Assembly: GCA_049323795.1 (NCBI GenBank)
Contig: JBMOOH010000026.1
Coordinates: 78,316-142,315 of the forward strand
Direction: 5' to 3'
Source: JAOADN01 sp049323795
GTDB lineage: Bacteria; Pseudomonadota; Alphaproteobacteria; Rhodobacterales; Rhodobacteraceae
Length of the DNA: 64,000 nt
Numbering within the stretch: the first letter of the stretch is position 1; every line of letters begins with the position of its first letter. This document shows positions 32,708 to 44,536 of this stretch, in pieces. The notes below the pieces were generated by a model. It had not been told where the DNA came from, did no database searches, and worked only from the letters and a program-made list of their open reading frames with translations. Made by a program: the position numbers and the translations under genes.

Positions 32708-34045
32708 ATGACCGACCACTACTCCGACCGCCGCAAGATCGACCCCGCCCGCGGCCCCCGCCTCGCCGACGGCTCGCCCAACGACAACGACCGGGTCGAG
32801 ATCGGGCCGACGCAGGCGGCCTTCCGCGAATGGGAAGCCGCGGGCCTCACCGTCCCGAACCTCAGGGCAATGCGGGAATACCGGCTGAAGCGCCTCGTCG
32901 ATGCGATCGTCGCGCGCGGCTACGGCGGGCTTCTCATGTACGACCCGCTCAACATCCGCTATGCGACCGACACCACCAACATGCAGATCTGGAACACCCA
33001 CAACCCGTTCCGTGCCTGCCTTGTCTGCGCGGACGGGCACATGGTGGTGTGGGAATACAAGAACTCGCCCTTCCTTGTGACCTTCAACCCGCTGGTCAGG
33101 GAACTGCGGTCGGGCGCCACCTTCTTCTACAACTCCACCGGCGACAGGGGCGAGGATGCGGCGAGGGGATTCGCCGGGCAGGTGGACGAGGTGATGCGGG
33201 CGCACGCCGGCACGAACCGGCGGCTTGCCGTGGACAAGATCATGATCGCGGGTCTCCGCGCGCTCGAACGGATCGGCTTCGAGGTGCCCGAGGGCGAAGA
33301 GGTCACCGAACGCGCCCGCGCCGTGAAGGGCCCCGACGAAATCCTCGCCATGCGCTGCGCCCACCACGCCTGCGAGGCCGCCATCGCCGAGATGGAGACC
33401 TTCACGCGCGAGAACGTGCCGAAGGGCGGCATCTCCGAGGACGCGATCTGGGCGGAACTCCACGCAGGCAATATCCGCCGCGGCGGGGAATGGATCGAGA
33501 CGCGGCTCCTTGCCTCCGGCCCCCGCACGAACCCATGGTTCCAGGAATGCGGCCCCCGGATCGTTCAGCCCAACGAGATCGTCGCCTTCGACACCGACCT
33601 GATCGGCTGCTACGGCATCTGCATCGACATTTCCCGCACCTGGTGGGTCGGCGACCGGCGCCCGACGAACGCGATGGTCTCGGCCTTCCACCACGCGCTC
33701 GACCATATCCGCACCAACATGGGCCTGCTGAAGCCCGGCGTGACGATCGACGAGCTTGTCCACGGCGGCCACCAGCTCGCGCCCGAATACTGGAGGCAGA
33801 AGTATTCCTGCAAGATGCATGGCGTCGGCCTCTGCGACGAATGGCCCTACGTCGCCTACCCCGACGGCTGGATCCCCGGCGCCTTCGACGTGGCGCTCGA
33901 GCCCGGAAACGTCCTCTGCGTCGAGGCGCTGGTCAGCCCCGAGGGCGGGGATTTCTCGATCAAGCTCGAGGATCAGGTGCTCATCACCGAGACCGGGCAC
34001 GAGAACCTGACGACGTATCCCTTCGACGCCGCGCTGATGGGCTGA
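32708..34045 (+). CDS. dddP: DMSP lyase DddP (M24 peptidase fold)
   Basis: This 445-residue protein splits dimethylsulfoniopropionate into dimethyl sulfide and acrylate, a marine sulfur reaction. It has the M24 metallopeptidase (creatinase-like) fold. Numbering agrees exactly with the crystallised Ruegeria enzyme: metal ligands Asp295, Asp297 (VAFDTDLIG), Asp307 (ICIDISR), His371 (KMHGVGLCDEW), Glu406 (LCVEALVS) and Glu421 (KLEDQVLI). The catalytic Asp377 and substrate residues Trp95 and Tyr366 are present too. The family member is therefore very likely active. It is not next to other dmd/ddd or acrylate genes. Starts ATG 32708. Confidence 0.95.
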   Translation: MTDHYSDRRKIDPARGPRLADGSPNDNDRVEIGPTQAAFREWEAAGLTVPNLRAMREYRLKRLVDAIVARGYGGLLMYDPLNIRYATDTTNMQIWNTHNPFRACLVCADGHMVVWEYKNSPFLVTFNPLVRELRSGATFFYNSTGDRGEDAARGFAGQVDEVMRAHAGTNRRLAVDKIMIAGLRALERIGFEVPEGEEVTERARAVKGPDEILAMRCAHHACEAAIAEMETFTRENVPKGGISEDAIWAELHAGNIRRGGEWIETRLLASGPRTNPWFQECGPRIVQPNEIVAFDTDLIGCYGICIDISRTWWVGDRRPTNAMVSAFHHALDHIRTNMGLLKPGVTIDELVHGGHQLAPEYWRQKYSCKMHGVGLCDEWPYVAYPDGWIPGAFDVALEPGNVLCVEALVSPEGGDFSIKLEDQVLITETGHENLTTYPFDAALMG

Positions 34046-34156
34046 CGCCGGGCGCCCACATCCTGCACGGACATCGGCGGCGCCTGTCCGGGCCTGGTTT
34101 CCGGGGCTTCGTTCGCGGCGGCGCCCGGCTCGGGCCCGCGGCGCGGCCGCCGCCCT

Positions 34157-34795
34157 CTACGGGGCGACGAAGCCCGTCGCCTTGTGACTGCCGTCGCAAT
34201 AGGGCTTGTTCTTCGACTGCCCGCAGCGGCAGAACCAGACCTGCGTGACCTTGTTGACGGTGCGCCCCGTGCCGCTGACGACTTCGAGGTTCCCCGTCAC
34301 CTTCAGCGACCCGTTCGGCTGCGGTTCGACGTTGACGGGGCCGTTCCGGGCCTCGAGCGGCCGGACCTCCTTCGCGGCGGGTTCGCCCGTCGCCGTGAAG
34401 CCCGCCGCGGCATGGCTGCCGTCGCAGAAGGGCTTGTTCTTCGACGCACCGCAGCGGCAGAGCGTGGCGCGCGGGGCGGCCTGCGGTTCGCCCCGGATCA
34501 GAAGCTCGGCCTCGATCGCGAGCGGGCCGTTCTCGCGGATGCGGACCGTGTTGACGACGGGCGGCGCGTCCGAACCGACCGCGCCGCTGTTCCGAAGGAC
34601 GCGGATCGCGCCCGAAGGGCAGTTCTGCCCGATCCGGATCACCTCTTCGGCCGGGGCCGCGTCGGGGAAGATCCAGTCGCCCTTGACGTTCGGGACGAAG
34701 ACCTCGGGGTGGGAGAGGACGCAGTTGCGCGAATGCACGCAGCGGCGGCCCTCGAAGATCACGGTCACGTCGCGGCCCTTCACGGTCTCGGTCAT
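34157..34795 (-). CDS. Three-cluster iron-sulfur protein (Fer4_19 + two CDGSH)
   Basis: This 212-residue protein starts with a divergent 4Fe-4S mono-cluster domain (CVHSRNCVLSHPEVF... NCPSGAIRVL) and then two CDGSH 2Fe-2S domains with full motifs (LCRCGASKNKPFCDGSHAAAGF-type at about residues 125-145, and FCRCGQSKNKPYCDGSH near the end). Such mitoNEET-like proteins shuttle electrons or clusters; a partner is not known. ATG 34795 follows AAGGGG by 8 bases and is preferred over a TTG two codons earlier. It is convergent with dddP. Confidence 0.9.
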   Translation of the reverse strand: MTETVKGRDVTVIFEGRRCVHSRNCVLSHPEVFVPNVKGDWIFPDAAPAEEVIRIGQNCPSGAIRVLRNSGAVGSDAPPVVNTVRIRENGPLAIEAELLIRGEPQAAPRATLCRCGASKNKPFCDGSHAAAGFTATGEPAAKEVRPLEARNGPVNVEPQPNGSLKVTGNLEVVSGTGRTVNKVTQVWFCRCGQSKNKPYCDGSHKATGFVAP

Positions 34796-34826
34796 AGGCA
34801 ATCCCCTTGTGTCGGCTCGTGCAAGT

Positions 34827-35273
34827 CTAGCGTGGCCGACCGGCAGGGCGATAGCGGGAAGTCATCCGGTAGTCCTTGCGGGGGCCGCGAACGTCCCAGG
34901 TTGCGGTCCAGTCCGGCCAGCGGGCGAAGTCGTAGGTGACGCGGTAGCGGTCGGGGTCGCACCGGTGCTGCGCTTCGGGAATGCCCGGGACGAAGGAGTG
35001 GAACGGGCGGCCATCGGCGAAGAAGACGGCGATGCGGTCGCCGTCGGGGCACCAGAGATAGCGGCGCGTGGCGACGATGGCCGGGCTGTCGCCAAGGCTG
35101 AGAAGGCCGCGTTCGTCGTAGATCAGGACCTCGCCGTCGGGGGTGAACGCCGCCTCGCCCTCGAAGCGGCCGGTCTGTTGGGTCAGGCGGTCGTCGATGC
35201 TGCGGGACAGGGTCCAGCGGCCGGGAAAGGCGGAGAGGAACGCGGAGGCGTTCTGTCCTTGCCCGTCACTCAA
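34827..35273 (-). CDS. DUF6314 family protein
   Basis: This 148-residue beta-rich protein matches my memory of DUF6314: FPGRWTLSRSIDDR, DERGLLSLGD, RRYLWCPDGDRIAVFFADGR, FHSFVPGIPEAQHRCDPDRY, and WPDWTATWDVRGPRKDY. TTG 35273 is chosen because GGAGG sits 6 bases upstream; another TTG is at 35288. It lies 31 bases after the small secreted protein and 31 before the CDGSH gene, all on the minus strand, so the three may share a transcript. Function unknown. Confidence 0.72.
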   Translation of the reverse strand: MSDGQGQNASAFLSAFPGRWTLSRSIDDRLTQQTGRFEGEAAFTPDGEVLIYDERGLLSLGDSPAIVATRRYLWCPDGDRIAVFFADGRPFHSFVPGIPEAQHRCDPDRYRVTYDFARWPDWTATWDVRGPRKDYRMTSRYRPAGRPR

Positions 35274-35304
35274 GGACGTCCTCCGCAAGGACGGCTGTCA
35301 TCCC

Positions 35305-35655
35305 TCACTGCGCATCCACATAGCGCCCGATCGTCTCGCCCCCGCCGCCGTCGGTGAACCTGATGTCCAGGCCGCCCGCGCTTCGGGCGAGGTCGTAGCA
35401 GGCCCAGCGCTCCGAGGTCGGCCAGACGGAACAGTAGCGGCCGTCACGGATGCCCCAGCGGCCCTCCGATGGCGTGCCGTCCACCGTGTAGGTCGTTCCG
35501 CCGTCCGGGCGGAAGTCCTGCGTCGCGCCGTCCTCGTACCGGAGCGTCCGGGACCGGAGCGCCGCATCGGCATCGGCCGCACCGAGCGCCACCCATCCCT
35601 CGTCGGCAAAGGCCGGGGCGGCGGCGAACACGGCGGCCAAGAACAGCATCCTCAT
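35305..35655 (-). CDS. Small secreted protein of unknown function
   Basis: This 116-residue protein has a clear Sec signal peptide (MRMLFLAAVFAAAPAFADE, cut after AFA). The mature part is beta-rich with pairs of Gly/Trp residues (GTPSEGRWGIRDGRYCS, SERWACYDLARSAG) and two cysteines that could form a disulfide. No domain is recognised. It starts the minus-strand group that continues with DUF6314 and the CDGSH protein. Confidence 0.8.
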   Translation of the reverse strand: MRMLFLAAVFAAAPAFADEGWVALGAADADAALRSRTLRYEDGATQDFRPDGGTTYTVDGTPSEGRWGIRDGRYCSVWPTSERWACYDLARSAGGLDIRFTDGGGGETIGRYVDAQ

Positions 35656-35754
35656 CCCCAGTCCTTCCCTGACTTGTCACCCTTTCCCCGCCAGTCTATT
35701 GCACCCCCGCCCGTCACGCCATTCCTGCCCCGTCCTTCCTGAAAGGGTCCGCCG

Positions 35755-37059
<1,305 letters not shown>

Positions 37060-37191
37060 CCCGGGCGAAGACAGGATCGCCCGGCCGGACACGCGCGGGA
37101 AGACCGTGCGCGACGGTCTTCCCGGGCCGGCGACTGTCGCGGGGCTGCGGCGCCGCGTCGCTCCCGTTCCGCGCCGGAAGAAGCCCGGGGC

Positions 37192-37206
37192 GTAACCGGC
37201 CCTTAA
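37192..37206. promoter_or_regulatory. CtrA-like box upstream of fliG-like gene
   Basis: GTAA-CCGGCCC-TTAA differs from the CtrA consensus TTAA-N7-TTAA by one base and is followed by C, as in many CtrA sites. It lies 51 bases upstream of the fliG-like start. CtrA controls flagellar genes in Rhodobacterales, so the match makes sense, though one mismatch leaves doubt. Confidence 0.5.
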
Positions 37207-37257
37207 CTCGGTGCGCGCAGTCTCCGGCCTGGAGTTCCTGCCGGAAGGTGCACGCCC

Positions 37258-38325
37258 GTGAATGCAGTCGCCATGCCCCTGTTCGGGCAGGCCCTCACCG
37301 ACCCGCCCCGCGGCGTGCGCCGCGGAGTCGCGCTGTCGGGGCCGCAGAAGGCGGCGGTCATCGTGCGGCTTCTGATCTCGGATGGTGTACGGCTTCCGCT
37401 CAGATCCCTTCCCGAACAGATGCAGGGCGCGCTGACCGAACAGATGGCCGCCCTCACCACGGTGGACCGCGACACGGTCCGCCAGATCGTCGAGGAGTTC
37501 GTCACCAGGGTCGAAGGCATCGGCCTCTCCTTCCCGGGCGGCATCGAGGGCGCGCTCAGCCTGCTCGACGGCCAGATCTCGGACGACACGATGGCCCGCC
37601 TGCAACGGCGCGTCAGCAGGCGGGGAAGCGCCGACGATCCCTGGGCGCGTCTTTCCGCGACCGATGGCGACAAGCTGTCGGCGATGATCGCGGACGAAAG
37701 CGTCGAAGTCGCCGCCGTCGCGCTGGGCAAGCTTTCGGTCGCCAAGGCGGCCGAGATTCTGGGCAAGCTGCCGGGCGACCAGGCGCGCCGTATCGCCTAC
37801 ACCATGTCGCAGACCTCGGACGTCGATCCCGACACGGTCGAGCGCATCGGCCTGGCCCTTGCCGAGGCATTCGAAGGCGAGGCGCGGACCGCTTTCGCGA
37901 CCGGTCCGGTGGACCGCGTCGGCGCGATTCTGAACTTCTCGCCGGCCTCGACGCGGGATGCCGTCCTCCAGGGCCTCGAGCAAACGGACGCCGGTTTTGC
38001 CGAACAGGTGCGCAGGGCCATCTTCACCTTCACCAACATCCCGTCCCGGATCGAGCCCCGCGACATCCCGAAGATCCTGCGCGGCGTCGATCAGGCGGTG
38101 CTCGTCACCGCCATCGCCGGGGCGAAAGGTGCGGACCAGGCCGCGGCCGAGTTCCTCCTGTCCAACATTTCCCAGCGGCTTGCGGCGTCGATCCGCGAAG
38201 AGGTGGCCGCTCGCGGCACCGTCAAGGAGAAGGAAGCCGAGGCGGCGATGATGGGCATCGTCACCTCCGTCCGCGACCTCGAGGCGGCGGGCGAGCTGTT
38301 CCTGATCGCGGGCGACGCGGACTGA
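37258..38325 (+). CDS. fliG: FliG-like flagellar motor switch protein (divergent)
   Basis: This 355-residue protein has the three-domain layout of FliG: an N-domain (GPQKAAVIVRLLISDG), a middle domain, and the C-domain (FTFTNIPSRIEPRDIPKILRG, QAVLVTAIAGAKGADQAAAEFLLSNISQRLA) that faces the stator. The middle-domain EHPQ motif of classical FliG is replaced by DESVEVAAVALGKL, and several charged torque-helix residues are changed (SNISQRLAASIREE instead of the usual NMSKRAA...). It stands alone, with no other flagellar gene in the window. GTG 37258 is taken as start. It may be a second, specialised motor switch or a drifting FliG. Confidence 0.82.
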   Translation: MNAVAMPLFGQALTDPPRGVRRGVALSGPQKAAVIVRLLISDGVRLPLRSLPEQMQGALTEQMAALTTVDRDTVRQIVEEFVTRVEGIGLSFPGGIEGALSLLDGQISDDTMARLQRRVSRRGSADDPWARLSATDGDKLSAMIADESVEVAAVALGKLSVAKAAEILGKLPGDQARRIAYTMSQTSDVDPDTVERIGLALAEAFEGEARTAFATGPVDRVGAILNFSPASTRDAVLQGLEQTDAGFAEQVRRAIFTFTNIPSRIEPRDIPKILRGVDQAVLVTAIAGAKGADQAAAEFLLSNISQRLAASIREEVAARGTVKEKEAEAAMMGIVTSVRDLEAAGELFLIAGDAD

Positions 38326-38438
38326 CCAGGGGCCAGTCGCGGCACCCGCCCTGCCCGGCTTGAGGTTCGGCGAGGCGCCGACTATCTGTGGCGCCCGGAG
38401 CCGGTCCGCGCAGGGCCGGACATCAACGGCTCGCCCCG

Positions 38439-39365
38439 ATGGCCCGAGACAGCAGACGCCGCACAAGACCGCGATCGGATATTTTTGACCGGCTGGTCAA
38501 TCTGGCAGCCCGCACCGTCATCGGTCTCGGCCTGATGCTTCCCTATGCTACCCGGGTTCCGTTTGCGGGCTGGATCATGCGCCGCATCGTCGGGCCTGTG
38601 GCGGGCTACCGCGCGCGTGCGCTGACCAACCTTGCCGCCATCTGGCCCGACCGCCCGCCTGCCGAACGCAGGGCGATCGCCGACGCGGTCTGCGACAACA
38701 TGGGCCGGACGCTGATCGAGAACTATTCGACGCACGACTTCACCGCGCGCCTGGCCTCTGCGGTGCCCACCGGCCCGGGGATGGCCGCGCTTCGGGCCGC
38801 GCATGCCGTGGGCAGGCCGGTGATCCTCGTGACGGGGCACTTCGGCAACTACGAGGCGGCGCGCGCGGCGCTGGTGGCGCGCGGCTATCAGGTCGGGGGA
38901 CTCTACCGCCCGATGCGGAACCGCCATTTCAATGCCCATTACATCCGCACAATGGAAGCATTCGGTGGCCCGGTCTTCGGACAGGGGGCGCGGGGCACAA
39001 CCGGCTTCGTGCGGCACCTCAAGTCAGGCGGCCAGCTTGTGCTACTGTTTGACCAGCACGTCGCGCGGACGGAATCCTACGACTTCCTCGGCCGGCCCGC
39101 CGCGACCGCGACCTCGGCGGCCGAACTCGCGCTGCGCTACGGCGCGGATCTCATCCCGTTCTACGCCACCCGCAATGCGGACGGGTTGACCTTCACGATC
39201 GAGCTCGAGGCACCCGTTCCCCACACCACCCCGCGCGAGATGACCGAGGCGCTGACGCGGAGCCTCGAGGCGCGGATCCGCGACCGGCCGGGCCAGTGGT
39301 TCTGGGTCCACCGGCGCTGGAAGCGGTGGGAACAGCTCAGCGCAGCCGCGCCGCGGCGAGGATAG
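38439..39365 (+). CDS. Lauroyl/lysophospholipid acyltransferase (LpxL-HtrB type)
   Basis: This 308-residue enzyme belongs to the lipid A late-acyltransferase family. The catalytic motif H-x4-E is in LVTGHFGNYEAARAAL, followed by GLYRPMRNRHFN (acceptor site), LLFDQHVARTE and the final WFWVHRRWKRW. An N-terminal hydrophobic stretch follows a basic start. It would add a fatty acid to lipid A or a related lipid at the inner membrane. Its 3' end overlaps the convergent DUF1223 gene by 29 bases. Confidence 0.88.
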   Translation: MARDSRRRTRPRSDIFDRLVNLAARTVIGLGLMLPYATRVPFAGWIMRRIVGPVAGYRARALTNLAAIWPDRPPAERRAIADAVCDNMGRTLIENYSTHDFTARLASAVPTGPGMAALRAAHAVGRPVILVTGHFGNYEAARAALVARGYQVGGLYRPMRNRHFNAHYIRTMEAFGGPVFGQGARGTTGFVRHLKSGGQLVLLFDQHVARTESYDFLGRPAATATSAAELALRYGADLIPFYATRNADGLTFTIELEAPVPHTTPREMTEALTRSLEARIRDRPGQWFWVHRRWKRWEQLSAAAPRRG

Positions 39366-40041
39366 CGCCGGGTCCCGGCTCCTGGATGATGACGACCGTC
39401 GGCTCGGGTCCGGGCGCGGGGGTCTCCACCGCAAGCTCGCTCTGCCCGTCCCACTCGACGACCGGCTTCCAGCTCTGCACGATGTTGCTGTACTCCATGA
39501 TCCGGCCGGCATTTTCGCCGCGCTCGATTGCCACCGATGCGCTGGGGAGGTAGCGCACGATCTGGACCAGCGCCCCACGATCGAGGGGCCGCTGCGAAAC
39601 CGCCCTTATGCGCACCATGTCGCCGTTGCGCGTCAGTTCGAGCGTCACCGGACTGGGCTGCCCGGAATGCGTTCCGATCAGTTCCGCGACTTCGTCCGAG
39701 CGCACCCCGACCAGATAGTCGGTTCCGTTCACGATCATCTGCGGCGTGTAGACCGACGAGGCGCCCGCAGCCTTCGCATAGGCCCTCTGGCGCATGGAAT
39801 AGGCCCGGTCGGCGAAGCCGTCGGCCCAGCCGATGTAATCCCAGTAGTCCACGTGAAGCGCCAGCGCGATGACATCCTCGCGTTCCGCCAGGCTGCCGAG
39901 GACCGCGTCGGCCGGGGGGCAGGACGAGCAGCCCTGCGACGTGTAGAGTTCGACGACGACCGGGCTCCCGCCAGCCATCTGCGCCATCGCGCCGGGCGCC
40001 GAGGCAAGCGCCAGCGCCGCAGCAAGCAATATCCGGTTCAT
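39337..40041 (-). CDS. DUF1223 thioredoxin-like secreted protein
   Basis: This 234-residue protein has a signal peptide (MNRILLAAALALASAPGAMA) and a thioredoxin-like domain with the family motif VVELYTSQGCSSCPPADAVL, then ALHVDYWDYIGWADGFADRA and YTPQMIVNGTDYLVG. The CSSC pair is in the place of the redox CxxC. A physiological role is not established. The C-terminus (EPTVVIIQEPGPGAILAAARLR) overlaps the acyltransferase gene tail-to-tail. Confidence 0.87.
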   Translation of the reverse strand: MNRILLAAALALASAPGAMAQMAGGSPVVVELYTSQGCSSCPPADAVLGSLAEREDVIALALHVDYWDYIGWADGFADRAYSMRQRAYAKAAGASSVYTPQMIVNGTDYLVGVRSDEVAELIGTHSGQPSPVTLELTRNGDMVRIRAVSQRPLDRGALVQIVRYLPSASVAIERGENAGRIMEYSNIVQSWKPVVEWDGQSELAVETPAPGPEPTVVIIQEPGPGAILAAARLR

Positions 40042-40147
40042 GCCCAGGTCCTCTTGACACCGCGACACCTACGCCCCGGTCGGGGGTTTTGCCAATCAAG
40101 GCTTTGCGAGTGTCGTGCCGCGGCCCATCACGACGTCGTAAGCTGAA

Positions 40148-40169
40148 ATTGTGCACAATGGTATACAAT
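40148..40169. promoter_or_regulatory. Twin operator-like palindromes upstream of acnA
   Basis: ATTGTGCACAAT (40148-40159) is a perfect palindrome and overlaps by 2 bases a second, imperfect one, ATGGTATACAAT (40158-40169). They lie about 90-110 bases upstream of acnA in the AT-richest part of the gap. The pattern resembles operators of GntR-family (FCD subgroup) regulators, though the actual regulator cannot be named. Confidence 0.55.
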
Positions 40170-40255
40170 TTTGCCTCGGCCCCCTTGATCGCTGTGCTGC
40201 ATTGCTGCATTAGCCCATGGCAGCGGACCCGTTCGAGCCAGGGGAGATCTCGGCC

Positions 40256-43006
<2,751 letters not shown>

Positions 43007-43011
43007 AGGCA

Positions 43012-43044
43012 TCCCTCCGGCCCCCGAACCGGGGGCCGGAGGGA
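43012..43044. terminator. 14-bp perfect hairpin after acnA
   Basis: TCCCTCCGGCCCCC (43012-43025) pairs with GGGGGCCGGAGGGA (43031-43044) around a GAACC loop, 5 bases past the acnA stop. There is no T-run, so it may act as an mRNA stabiliser or Rho-assisted terminator rather than a simple intrinsic one. Confidence 0.65.
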
Positions 43045-43189
43045 ATTCCGTGACCCGATTGTCCGCCGCTTCCGCCCAGCCTGCGGCGTGCCGGCAGAGG
43101 CCGGGGCGCGGGCTTCAGGCCAGGCTGGGGCAGAAAACTAACTTTTGGACAGTATCCGCGAGATCCTGCGAAACATTGATTTTCAGGCA

Positions 43190-43375
43190 AAATTCTATTC
43201 AAACGAGTAGGGATCGGGTAAACATTCTCTCGTGAAGGCGAGTGACGAGTGACGAGTTTAGTGAGTAGCCGCAGCCGAGGTCGGGTCGTGTGTCCCCCGG
43301 CCTCGCCAGCGGGATCGCCTCTGATATTGTGTTGAGAAAGGCCGCCGCGGGTGTTGGGTCCGCGGCGGCCATTTC
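43190..43375 (+). ncRNA. Candidate small RNA in the acnA-ccm gap
   Basis: The 390-base gap 43045-43434 has no protein gene. It holds an AT-rich stretch (43130-43260), tandem CGAGTGA units (43229-43249), a hairpin at 43276-43305 (CGAGG..CGGG with matching arm) and a strong hairpin GGCCGCCGCGG/CCGCGGCGGCC at 43340-43370. The last one is followed by ATTTC on the plus strand and by TTTCTC on the minus strand, so it may also terminate the ccm transcript from the right. A structured transcript is plausible; ends are guesses. Confidence 0.35.
43340..43370 (-). terminator. Terminator of the ccm transcript
   Basis: An 11-base G/C stem with a 9-base loop lies 65 bases past the last gene of the minus-strand ccm group; on that strand it runs into TTTCTCAACAC. 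Confidence 0.6.
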
Positions 43376-43434
43376 ATCTGCGCGGGCGCGACTCCCTGCC
43401 CCCACGCTCCTGCCGCATGCTCCGGCCAGACGCC

Positions 43435-43848
43435 TCAGCCGCAGCCGCGCAGCGCGGCCGGGTCATCCTTGGGCAGCGGCCAGAGCGTGAACAGCCCGCC
43501 GTCGCCCGCCGCACAGGTCAGGATCGGCCTCTCGCCCCCCGCCGTGTGGAACTGGCAATCCAGGGGGATCCCGTCCGCCCGGCCGATCAGCCGGTTGGCG
43601 TAGTCGAACGAGGGATCGTGGACCAGCCACATGTCCCGCCCCGGGCAACCGGTCCGCGAAAGCCGTCCCTCCGACAGCCCGAGGATCACCACGTCGTCGA
43701 TCAGGTTCGCGGGCCTGGCCCCGTCCCTGCCGACGCGCTGATAGGCACCGGCGAAATAGGCAAGCCCCGGCGTTCCGACCTTGGCCAGCGCGGGGGAGCC
43801 CGCCGCGGCGGCCAGGAGCACGATCAGGGCCGCCTGCCCCGCCCTCAC
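43435..43848 (-). CDS. Unknown exported protein of the ccm group
   Basis: This 137-residue protein starts with GTG, overlapping the ccmG stop by 4 bases (GTGA). It has an N-terminal signal-like segment (AALIVLLAAAAGSPALAKV) and a mature part with four cysteines (TGCPGRD, DCQFHT, LTCAAGD, RGCG), fitting an oxidising periplasmic setting. No domain is recognised. Its place after ccmG suggests cotranscription, but not necessarily a role in cytochrome c maturation. Confidence 0.75.
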   Translation of the reverse strand: MRAGQAALIVLLAAAAGSPALAKVGTPGLAYFAGAYQRVGRDGARPANLIDDVVILGLSEGRLSRTGCPGRDMWLVHDPSFDYANRLIGRADGIPLDCQFHTAGGERPILTCAAGDGGLFTLWPLPKDDPAALRGCG

Positions 43849-44381
43849 TTGCCGAGCGCCTTCTGCAGGGCCGGCAGGAAGCGCTGTTCGTAGTCGCTTC
43901 CGAGGAGCGGGCCGATGAACCTGAACAGGATGGTCCCGTCGCCGGCAATGATGAAGGTCTCGGGGGGCGCGGACACGCCCCAGTCGATCGCGCCCCGCCC
44001 GGTCGGGTCGAAGGCGAGTCCGATGAACGGATTGCCCAGATCCCTGAGGTATTTGGCCGCATCGCCGGACTTGTCGCGGAAATTGACCCCGAAGACACGA
44101 ATCCCGTCCGCGGCCATCTTCATCAGGACGGGATGCTCGGCCCGGCAGGGCGGACACCAGCTTGCCCAGAAGTTGACGATGCTGACCTCGCCCGACGCCA
44201 GCATGGCGGGATCGAGCGCCGCAAAACCCTCGATGGTGCCGGGGGGCACCGCCGGATGCATCTGGCCGACCAGGGGCGAGGGAAGATCGCCCCGGCCGGG
44301 TCGCCCCAGCCCCCAGAAGAACATGGCCGCGAGAGCAACGAAGAGAAGCGGCGGCAGAAGCAGCAGCGGGCGAAGCCTCAT
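43845..44381 (-). CDS. ccmG: Thiol:disulfide interchange protein CcmG/DsbE
   Basis: This 178-residue protein is anchored by one N-terminal helix (LLLLPPLLFVALAAMFFWG) and carries a periplasmic thioredoxin domain with the active site NFWASWCPPCRAEHP. It reduces apocytochrome c or CcmH before haem attachment. Further family marks are VNFRDKSGDAAKYLRDLGNP and WGVSAPPETFIIAGDG. It overlaps ccmD by 4 bases. Confidence 0.95.
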   Translation of the reverse strand: MRLRPLLLLPPLLFVALAAMFFWGLGRPGRGDLPSPLVGQMHPAVPPGTIEGFAALDPAMLASGEVSIVNFWASWCPPCRAEHPVLMKMAADGIRVFGVNFRDKSGDAAKYLRDLGNPFIGLAFDPTGRGAIDWGVSAPPETFIIAGDGTILFRFIGPLLGSDYEQRFLPALQKALGK

Positions 44382-44536
44382 GTCCTCTCCCGGTCCATCC
44401 GGTCCTCCTGGGTTCTGAGCTGGCGGCGCACGCGGGCCCCCTGGACGAGGGTCACGAGGACCAGTCCGGCCATCGGCAGGATCGTTGCGCCGTAGGCGGC
44501 AAGCACGGTGAAGGCATATTTTCCAAGGTCCGGCAT
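44378..44536 (-). CDS. ccmD: Haem exporter protein CcmD
   Basis: This 52-residue membrane peptide has one helix (YAFTVLAAYGATILPMAGLVLVTL) and a basic, cytoplasmic tail (RRQLRTQEDRMDRERT). CcmD links CcmABC with CcmE during release of holo-CcmE. The sequence before the helix (MPDLGKYA) is typical. It overlaps ccmC by one base and ccmG by four. Confidence 0.88.
   Translation of the reverse strand: MPDLGKYAFTVLAAYGATILPMAGLVLVTLVQGARVRRQLRTQEDRMDRERT

Noticed and set aside
40217..40255. Upstream start for acnA (extra 13 residues)
   Set aside because: No ribosome site at 40217, while GGGGAG is well placed before ATG 40256.
43012..43044. Simple intrinsic terminator for acnA
   Set aside because: The stem is perfect but has no T-run on either strand; kept as a hairpin with unsure function.
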